In this document: positions 57,754 to 64,000 of the stretch, piece by piece | Layout: every line of letters starts with the position of its first letter | How positions within the stretch are numbered: position 1 is the first letter of the stretch | Assembly (NCBI RefSeq): GCF_039537005.1 | Contig: NZ_BAAAZR010000061.1 | Span: 1-64,000, forward strand | Direction: 5' to 3' | Length of the DNA stretch: 64,000 nucleotides | From: Sphaerisporangium flaviroseum | GTDB lineage: Bacteria; Actinomycetota; Actinomycetes; Streptosporangiales; Streptosporangiaceae | Position numbers and translations under genes: made by a program | Notes under the pieces: generated by a model | The model's input: only the letters and a program-made list of their open reading frames with translations | Databases searched by the model: none | Told to the model about the DNA's origin: nothing

Positions 57754-60700
57754 CCGAGGCTCCCACCGGTGCCCCCGCCCCGGCGGCGGAGGCACCGGCC
57801 CTCGACGCGGGCACCTACGACGTGCTGCGGGCCCGGCTGTCCGAGCAGGCGGCCGAGCTCGCCCGGCGGGCCGAGGCCCTCAACACCGAACGCCTCGCCG
57901 TCTTCGGCGGCACCGAGCTGCGCCTGATCGGCACCGAGCGGATCCGTACGGAGAACAACTGCGTTCCCCGGGACATCGTGCCGGTCGGCGGCCTCATGCT
58001 GTTCGGCTACAACGTGTTCATCGGGTTGAAGCCGGAGACGGCCGTCGACGACGTGTTCTCCCTCCACCGGTTCGTCCGCGACGGGGAGACGTTCCGCTTC
58101 GACGACGTGGGCGGCGGCGAGCTTCCCGAGCTGCTGCGCGACCCGGCCTTCCAACGTGACTTCGCCGAGCTGTACCGGTACTACCGCGAGACCCGCCTGC
58201 TCCAGCTCCGTCACGCCGACGGCAGGCTGCTGGCGGTGTTCCAGACGGGCCCGCGCACCGAGGACGTGCGGGTGCTGCGGTGGGCCGTCGCCGTGGACGG
58301 CACGGTGGCCTACGTCGACAACCGCGGCGAGCGCGACCACGTCTTCCCGCCGTCGCACGACTTCGAGTGGATCGAGACGACCCGCGACGACCACGTGCCC
58401 GGCCGCCACCCGCACATCTCCATCGGCGGCCAGGTGTTCGTCGAGACGGTCGGCGGCGACCTCACCATCAAGATCGAGAACAACACCGAGTCCGGCGAGG
58501 GCATCTACCGCGAGCCGGTCGAGGAGCCGCTGCAGAGCCTGGCCGACGCCGACGTCCACCACGCCACGATCGGGCCGCTGATCCTGCTGCGCGTCAAGCC
58601 GTACAAGGAGACCGAGTGGCGGCACCTGGTCTTCAACACCAGGACCAGGACCGTCGTACGCCTCGACGGCATCGGGCAGGCGTGCCGGCGCCTGCCCGAG
58701 GACCAGGGGATCATCTTCCCCGGCGGGTACCACCTGTCCACGGGCGTCACCAAGACCTTCGACACCGACGTGGCGGACCTGGAGTACGAGCGGGTCGTGC
58801 GCTCCACCAACGGCGAGGACGTGCTGTACGTCTTCCACGCCCGCGCCGAGGGCCGGACGCTGCTGCTGCCGTACAACGTGATCCGCAAGCAGGTGGCCAA
58901 CCCGATCACCTGCCACGGCTACTCGCTGTTCGAGGACGGCACGCTGGTCGTGTTCCGCGAGCAGTCCAGGGAGCCGACCCGGGTCCATCCGATGCAGGTC
59001 TGGCAGACCCCGTACCTGTCCGACGCCTACGCCGCCAAGCGGCCGACCGGCACCGGGCCCCTGGAGCGGGTGGGCAACGGCGACCTCGTACGCGGCATCT
59101 CCGACTCGCTCTCGATCATGCGGATGGTCGACGAGATGAGCCCGTCCACGGCCGTGTTCGAGGCGCTCATCGCCACCTGCGAGCGGATGTCCGACCACTA
59201 CCACTGGCTCGGCGAGCAGGAGCTTGGCGATCTGCGCACGCCGCTGCTGGCGGTACGGGCCGCGGCCGAGCAGGTGCTGGACGAGTTCGAGAACGTGCAG
59301 GCCCTCACCGGCCAGGCCACCGCCACGCTGGACGAGACCGCCTCGCGTATCGAATCGATGGTACGGCGGCTGCACGGCGAGGCGCCCAGGAGCGCGGGCG
59401 AGTGGGTCACCCGCCTCGCCGAGCTGCGCAGGGCCCAGGGCAACCTGATGACCGTACGGGAGCTGCGCTTCGTCGACGTGTCTCGGGTGGACGCGCTGGC
59501 GACCGATCTGGAGGCGGAGCTCGACGGGGCCGCGCAGCGGGCGGTGGGGTTCCTGCGCGGCGACGACGCCTTCACCGGCTACCACGAGCAGGTGGACCGG
59601 CTCGCCGCCGACGCCGAGGCCGTGACCACCGTCGCCGACGCCGAGCCGGTCGGCGCGCGGCTCTCCGAGCAGACCGAGGGCCTGGAGATCGTCACCGAGG
59701 TGGTCGGAGGCCTGGACATCGCGGACGCCACGGTCCGCACGGTCATCCTGGAGCGGATCGGCGAGGTGATCGGCGGAGTCAACCGCGCGAGGGCGATCCT
59801 CGACGCCCGCCGCAAGGAGTTGCTGGCCGTCGAGGGCCGCGCCCAGTTCGCGGCCGAGTTCTCCCTGCTCGGGCAGGCCGTCACCGGCGCCATCGCCATG
59901 GCCGACACCCCCGAGCGGTGCGACGAGCAGCTCGGAAGGCTCCTGCTGCAGCTGGAGAACCTCGAAGCCCGCTTCGGTGAGTTCGACGACTTCCTGGCCC
60001 GCCTCACCTCCAAGCGGGAGGACGTCTACGAGGCGTTCTCCTCGCGCAAGCAGGCCCTGCTCGACGAGCGCACCCGGCGGGCCGACCGTCTTGCCGGGTC
60101 GGCGGAACGGATCCTGGCCGGGGTGCGCCGCCGGGTCACGACGTTGACGTCGCTCGACGACGTCAACACCTACTTCGCCTCCGATCCGATGGTGGCGAAG
60201 CTGCGCGGCGTCGCCGACGAACTGCGCGCCCTCGGAGACCCGGTGCGCGCCGAGGAGCTGGCCGGGCAGATCAAGGCCGCACGCCAGGAGGCGGGCCGCA
60301 CGCTGCGCGACCGCCAGGACCTGTACGGCGAGGGCGGCGACACCATCCGGCTCGGCGCTCACCGCTTCGCCGTCAGCACCCAGCCGTTCGACCTCACGCT
60401 CGTCCCGCACGAGGGCAAGATGGCCTTCACCGTGACGGGGACCGACTACCGCTCCCCCGTACGCGACGAGGCGTTCGCGGCCACCAGCCCGTTCTGGGAC
60501 CAGGCGCTGGTGTCGGAGTCGCCCGAGGTCTACCGGGCCGAGCACCTGGCCGCGTCGATCCTGGCCGCCGCCGAGGAGTCCCGGGAAGGGCTGTCGCTGG
60601 AAGCTCTGCACGCGGCGGCGGTCACCGACGGCGGCCTGCTCGGCGTGGTGCGCCGGGTGGCCGAGTCCAGGTACGACGAGGGCTACCAGCGCGGGGTCCA

Positions 60701-62810
60701 CGACCACGACGCCGCCGCGATCCTGGACGCCCTGCTGCGCCTGCACGCGGGCGGCGCGCTGCTGCGCTACCCGCCGGCGGCGCGTGCGGCGGCGCAGCTG
60801 TTCTGGGCGTTCGGCACCGACGAGCCCGCCCGGGCGAAGTGGTCCACACGGGCGGGGTCGCTGGCCCGGGCGCGTGCGACGTTCGGCCGCGTGGCCGCAC
60901 CGAGCCCAGGCGCCGGAGGGCATGAGGGCGGCGGGCGTTCCGCCGCCGGAGGGTCCGAGGGCGCGGATGGTTCCGGCGCCATCGCCCGGTTGTGCGGGGA
61001 GCTGTCGGCCGCGATGGCGGGCTTCCTGGACGGCGCGGGGCCGGTCGCCGGGAGGACCGATATCGACCTGGCCGCCGAGTACCTCTTCGAGGAGCTGTCG
61101 GCGGCGCCGTTCGGCTTCGTCACGAGCGCCGGGGCCCGTGCCCTGCTCGACCGGTTCCGCCAGGCTCTGGGCGGCCCGGCGTCCACGTCGTACAAGGAGT
61201 TCGAGGAGGACCTGCGCGCGCTCGGCGACGACCTCGCGGCCCGGCACCAGCTCGTCGAGGCGTGGCTGTGCTCGCTGCCCGCCACGGGGGCCGGCGGGAC
61301 GGCGGCGGACCTGCCGGAGGCGGTGGCCATCGAGCTCTGCGGCACCGCGCTCCCCCGCCACGACTCCTCGGCCACCGTGTCCGCCACCGTCGAAGGCCTG
61401 CTCGGCACCCACCGGCGCGTCGTGGAGCGGAGCCTTGAGTTCCGCATCGACGAGCTGGCCGCGCGGACCCGGCGCTTCCGCGACGAGCGGGTGCCGGCCT
61501 TCCGCGCCTACCAGCGTCAGCGCGACGAGCTGGTGTCCCGGGAGCGGTCGCGCCTGCGGCTCGACGAGTACAAGCCCAAGGTGATGAGCGCGTTCGTGCG
61601 CAACCGGCTGCTGGACGAGGTTTACCTGCCGCTGATCGGCGCGAACCTGGCCAAGCAGCTCGGCACCGTCGGCGACACCAGGCGCACCGACCAGATGGGG
61701 CTGCTGCTGCTGATCTCGCCGCCCGGGTACGGCAAGACGACGCTCATGGAGTACGTCGCGAACAGGCTCGGGCTGGTCTTCGTGAAGGTCAACGGGCCCT
61801 CGCTCGGGCACGCCGTCACCTCGCTCGATCCGGCGGAGGCGCCGAACGCGACGGCGCGGCAGGAGGTCGAGAAGATCTCCTTCGCGCTGGAGATGGGCAG
61901 CAACGTGCTGCTCTACCTGGACGACATCCAGCACACCTCGCCCGAGCTGCTGCAGAAGTTCATCTCCCTGTGCGACGCCCAGCGGCGCATGGAGGGCGTC
62001 TGGGACGGCGGCACGCGCACGTACGACCTGCGAGGCAAGCGGTTCGCGGTGTGCATGGCGGGCAACCCCTACACCGAGTCGGGGAGGCGGTTCCGCGTCC
62101 CCGACATGCTCGCCAACCGGGCCGACGTCTGGAACCTGGGCGACGTCCTGTCGGGCAAGGACGAGCTGTTCGCGCTGAGCTACATCGAGAACGCCCTGAC
62201 CTCCAACCCCGTGCTCGCGCCGCTGTCGGCCAGGGAGGGGAGCGACGTGGGGCTGCTGGTACGCCTGGCGAGGGGGGAGCAGGCCGTACGCGCCGACCAG
62301 CTCGCCCACCCGTACTCTCCCGTGGAGCTCGACCAGATACTGGCCGTGCTGCGCAAGCTGCTGCGCGTCCAGCGGGTGGTGCTGGCGGTGAACCAGGCGT
62401 ACATCGCCTCGGCCGCGCAGGCGGACTCCTCGCGCACCGAGCCTCCCTTCCAGTTGCAGGGCTCGTACCGCAACATGAACAAGCTGGCAGAGCGGATCCT
62501 GCCGGTGATGAACGACGCGGAGCTGGAAGCGCTGATCGACGACCACTACCTGGGCGAGGCCCAGACCCTCACCGGCGGCGCCGAGGCCAACCTGCTGAAA
62601 CTGGCCGAGCTGCGCGGCACGATGAGCGACGAGCAGGCACGGCGGTGGGCCGAGGTGAAGGCGGGTTACCTGCGGGCGCGGGCGCTCGGGGGCGAGCAGG
62701 ACGATCCGATGAGCAGGGCCGTCGGCGCCGTCGGCCTCCTGGCCGACCGGGTCGGCGCGGTGGAGTCGGCCATCGAGCGGGCCGCACGGCGGCTCTCGGC
62801 GGAGACGTGA
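57750..62810 (+). CDS. Giant AAA+ ATPase linked to flotillin (family annotated elsewhere as 'DNA repair ATPase')
   Basis: The 1,686-residue protein has a beta-rich N-terminal part (about 40-430), a helical and coiled-coil middle (about 450-880), a region with several small domains (880-1290) and a C-terminal AAA+ module. The Walker A motif is SPPGYGKTTL near residues 1321-1330, the Walker B is NVLLYLDDIQ near 1383-1392 and the sensor-like CMAGNPYTESG is near 1432-1442, with GRRFRVPDMLANRADV following. The DD instead of DE in Walker B is unusual. It has no signal peptide or membrane helix. The database label on homologues, recalled from memory, gives no proven function. It is coupled to flotillin by a 4-nt overlap. 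Confidence 0.82.
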   Translation: MTEAPTGAPAPAAEAPALDAGTYDVLRARLSEQAAELARRAEALNTERLAVFGGTELRLIGTERIRTENNCVPRDIVPVGGLMLFGYNVFIGLKPETAVDDVFSLHRFVRDGETFRFDDVGGGELPELLRDPAFQRDFAELYRYYRETRLLQLRHADGRLLAVFQTGPRTEDVRVLRWAVAVDGTVAYVDNRGERDHVFPPSHDFEWIETTRDDHVPGRHPHISIGGQVFVETVGGDLTIKIENNTESGEGIYREPVEEPLQSLADADVHHATIGPLILLRVKPYKETEWRHLVFNTRTRTVVRLDGIGQACRRLPEDQGIIFPGGYHLSTGVTKTFDTDVADLEYERVVRSTNGEDVLYVFHARAEGRTLLLPYNVIRKQVANPITCHGYSLFEDGTLVVFREQSREPTRVHPMQVWQTPYLSDAYAAKRPTGTGPLERVGNGDLVRGISDSLSIMRMVDEMSPSTAVFEALIATCERMSDHYHWLGEQELGDLRTPLLAVRAAAEQVLDEFENVQALTGQATATLDETASRIESMVRRLHGEAPRSAGEWVTRLAELRRAQGNLMTVRELRFVDVSRVDALATDLEAELDGAAQRAVGFLRGDDAFTGYHEQVDRLAADAEAVTTVADAEPVGARLSEQTEGLEIVTEVVGGLDIADATVRTVILERIGEVIGGVNRARAILDARRKELLAVEGRAQFAAEFSLLGQAVTGAIAMADTPERCDEQLGRLLLQLENLEARFGEFDDFLARLTSKREDVYEAFSSRKQALLDERTRRADRLAGSAERILAGVRRRVTTLTSLDDVNTYFASDPMVAKLRGVADELRALGDPVRAEELAGQIKAARQEAGRTLRDRQDLYGEGGDTIRLGAHRFAVSTQPFDLTLVPHEGKMAFTVTGTDYRSPVRDEAFAATSPFWDQALVSESPEVYRAEHLAASILAAAEESREGLSLEALHAAAVTDGGLLGVVRRVAESRYDEGYQRGVHDHDAAAILDALLRLHAGGALLRYPPAARAAAQLFWAFGTDEPARAKWSTRAGSLARARATFGRVAAPSPGAGGHEGGGRSAAGGSEGADGSGAIARLCGELSAAMAGFLDGAGPVAGRTDIDLAAEYLFEELSAAPFGFVTSAGARALLDRFRQALGGPASTSYKEFEEDLRALGDDLAARHQLVEAWLCSLPATGAGGTAADLPEAVAIELCGTALPRHDSSATVSATVEGLLGTHRRVVERSLEFRIDELAARTRRFRDERVPAFRAYQRQRDELVSRERSRLRLDEYKPKVMSAFVRNRLLDEVYLPLIGANLAKQLGTVGDTRRTDQMGLLLLISPPGYGKTTLMEYVANRLGLVFVKVNGPSLGHAVTSLDPAEAPNATARQEVEKISFALEMGSNVLLYLDDIQHTSPELLQKFISLCDAQRRMEGVWDGGTRTYDLRGKRFAVCMAGNPYTESGRRFRVPDMLANRADVWNLGDVLSGKDELFALSYIENALTSNPVLAPLSAREGSDVGLLVRLARGEQAVRADQLAHPYSPVELDQILAVLRKLLRVQRVVLAVNQAYIASAAQADSSRTEPPFQLQGSYRNMNKLAERILPVMNDAELEALIDDHYLGEAQTLTGGAEANLLKLAELRGTMSDEQARRWAEVKAGYLRARALGGEQDDPMSRAVGAVGLLADRVGAVESAIERAARRLSAET

Positions 62811-63085
62811 ACACGCTTCCGTACCTGAAACAGGACGTCATGAACCGCGAAACCCGGAGAATCTTGCTCTCCACCGGATAAACTCCTGCGCACCTTTAAC
62901 GCATATTCCCAGATTAAGCAGTTATGTACGGTGTTCCTGTGACAGCTGTTCTCCGGCCATCCCAGGAGCCCCGCCAACACGACATAAGGCTCATTAACGG
63001 ACAGATTAATCTCTACCGGGCGGGGTCTCGGGTAGCTAGAGTTACTGACGTCAGGAATTCGCGAATTTCCGGCACGAGGAGATAG
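62811..63085 (+). other. Regulatory-looking intergenic region before the grpE-like gene
   Basis: This 275-bp gap is richer in A and T than its surroundings and contains no gene. It includes TAGAGT at 63037-63042 as a possible -10 box and a perfect 12-bp palindrome near the ribosome binding site. I see no CIRCE or HAIR (HspR) heat-shock operator. Confidence 0.55.
63056..63067. promoter_or_regulatory. Perfect palindrome AATTCGCGAATT before the grpE-like gene
   Basis: The 12-bp palindrome lies about 20 nt upstream of the start codon, just before GAGGAG, so a bound protein would block translation or early transcription. Confidence 0.4.
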
Positions 63086-63856
63086 ATGGCGCCTCCCCCT
63101 GAAGAGCCGCTCGAGCCCCTCTCCGGCGAGGCGACACCATCCTCCCTCTCCGGCGGCTCCGGCCTCCCCGACACCGCCAAGGAGCTCGCGCTCCAGGTCG
63201 AGGAGCTGACCCGGCAACTCGCGGCGCTCACAGAGGCGGTCAGGCGCGAGCACGAACGTGCGGCCCACCGGGAACAGGTCATCGACCGGCTGCACGCCGA
63301 GAACCAGCAGTTGCGGCACGGGCTGCTGCAGGAGGCGCTGACCCCGGTGCGGGCGGGCCTCTACCGGCTGCACGACACCGTGACGCGCGGCGCCGCCCGC
63401 TGGCGTGGGACCGACCCGCCGGCTCCGGAGCTCGCGGGCAAGCTGCTCTCGGCGCTGGCCGACGAGGTGGCCGAGGTGCTGGGCCGCACGGGAGCGGAGC
63501 GCGTCGCCGTCAAGCCCGGCGACGCGTACGACGCCGCCCTGCACCGCCCGGCCAAGACGAGCGTGGTCGGCCCCGACGCGGACGGCACGGTCGTGGAGGT
63601 GCTCGACGAAGGGTTCACGATGGGCGAGCGGGTGCTGCGCAAGGCGTCCGTGGTCGTCGGGCGGGCCGCCCCGCAGAGCGAGACGGCGCACCCCGAAAAG
63701 CGGAAAACGCCCAAAGACCAGAAGAAACAGAGTGGCTCGGAAGCCCCGAGGCAGCACAAGGACCGAAAAGACATAAAGGACCAACCTCCGCGCGACGGGA
63801 CGAAGGACAAGACCCCGGAGCAGACGGATGGCGGTACGGAGAAGGAGAGCGAGTAG
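63086..63856 (+). CDS. GrpE-like nucleotide exchange factor
   Basis: The 256-residue protein has an N-terminal coiled coil (about 28-75, LALQVEELTRQLAALTEAVRR-like heptads) and a C-terminal beta domain with the GrpE pattern DGTVVEVLDEGFTMGERVLR and KASVVVGR. GrpE releases ADP from DnaK-type Hsp70. Here the region between them is shorter and less typical, and the last 60 residues form a Lys/Glu-rich disordered tail, so it is a divergent paralogue. GAGGAG is 5 nt before the ATG. An Hsp70-family gene begins 4 nt after its stop, the expected partner. Confidence 0.82.
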   Translation: MAPPPEEPLEPLSGEATPSSLSGGSGLPDTAKELALQVEELTRQLAALTEAVRREHERAAHREQVIDRLHAENQQLRHGLLQEALTPVRAGLYRLHDTVTRGAARWRGTDPPAPELAGKLLSALADEVAEVLGRTGAERVAVKPGDAYDAALHRPAKTSVVGPDADGTVVEVLDEGFTMGERVLRKASVVVGRAAPQSETAHPEKRKTPKDQKKQSGSEAPRQHKDRKDIKDQPPRDGTKDKTPEQTDGGTEKESE

Positions 63857-63859
63857 GCG

Positions 63860-64000
63860 ATGGCTGTTTACGGGATCGACCTGGGCACGACGTATTCCTG
63901 CATCGCCTATGTCGACGACGTCGGACGGCCGACGGTGCTGCGCAACCTCGAAGGCACCGACACCACCCCGTCGGTGGTGTTCTTCGAATCCCCCGACAAC
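63860..64000 (+). CDS. Hsp70-family chaperone, N-terminal part (runs off the window)
   Basis: The first 47 codons encode MAVYGIDLGTTYSCIAYVDD and continue with RPTVLRNLEGTDTTPSVV, the phosphate-1 loop of the actin-like ATPase domain of Hsp70. The rest lies beyond the window. The start differs from housekeeping DnaK (TYSCIAYVDDVGRP instead of TNSVVAV), which suggests a specialised Hsp70 paralogue. It is immediately downstream of the GrpE-like gene, and no dnaJ or hspR is visible. Confidence 0.85.
   Translation, partial: MAVYGIDLGTTYSCIAYVDDVGRPTVLRNLEGTDTTPSVVFFESPDN

Noticed and set aside
57051..62546. A 1,831-codon open frame on the minus strand opposite the giant ATPase
   Set aside because: It is a mirror of GC-rich codon use in the real gene: composition is Gly/Arg/Val/Leu/His-rich and low-complexity, with no domain, and no ribosome binding site. 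The plus-strand frame has AAA+ motifs.
63001..63085. HspR (HAIR) or CIRCE heat-shock operator before the grpE-like gene
   Set aside because: Neither CTTGAGT-N7-ACTCAAG nor the CIRCE inverted repeat is present; only AATTCGCGAATT stands out.

Overview
The window is very GC-rich (my estimate from reading it, not a computed value) and densely coding. Gene starts are often GTG, and several genes start with no ribosome binding site but with a TANNNT box 6-8 nt upstream. Gene content and order point to a filamentous actinomycete: a bcc-aa3 respiratory supercomplex (ctaE-qcrCAB and ctaC-ctaD-ctaF), actinobacterial PspA-PspAA-HtpX-PspAB, DUF3043 and DUF4191 proteins, glnA and glnE, and lipB-lipA beside a 2-oxoacid dehydrogenase E3/E2 pair. 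I infer a Streptosporangiales-type organism from the general look of the proteins; this is not proven by anything in the sequence.

Layout. 1-10,650: trpD and a receiver-like protein on the minus strand, then ctaE-qcrC-qcrA-qcrB on the plus strand, a lipoprotein L,D-transpeptidase, and the ctaC-ctaD-ctaF operon. 10,800-15,600: sulfur, Fe-S and cofactor genes (cysteine-desulfurase-like protein, TusA, ErpA, NadA) with adenosine kinase. 15,600-26,800: envelope and stress genes (SIMPL protein, Ser/Thr kinase with an extracellular domain, MprF-like synthetase, phage-shock operon, DUF3043, SMI1/KNR4 protein, aldo/keto reductase). 27,000-29,100: cobU and cobS. 29,200-42,000: pepA, lpdA-sucB, a TIGR01777 oxidoreductase, peptidase E, lipB, lipA, a GH3 beta-glucosidase, DUF4191, a methyltransferase and an RDD protein. 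42,100-43,600: glnA behind a GlnR-like site.

43,800-50,800 is a looser, accessory-looking stretch: an NTF2-like protein, very small proteins, a SigE-family sigma factor with a membrane partner, a metallo-beta-lactamase-fold protein, a polysaccharide deacetylase, and intergenic DNA carrying three copies of a hairpin-bearing repeat. glnE and a glutamine amidotransferase follow.

54,900-64,000 holds the most unusual locus: an NfeD/YqiJ-like membrane OB-fold protein, a flotillin and a 1,686-residue AAA+ ATPase in a tight operon, then a GrpE-like protein and the start of an Hsp70-family gene. This looks like a membrane-scaffold plus ATPase plus chaperone module of unknown function. No rRNA, tRNA, CRISPR array, insertion sequence or prophage was seen. 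Many stop codons are followed by strong hairpins, and four short tandem duplications lie at or just beyond gene 3' ends.
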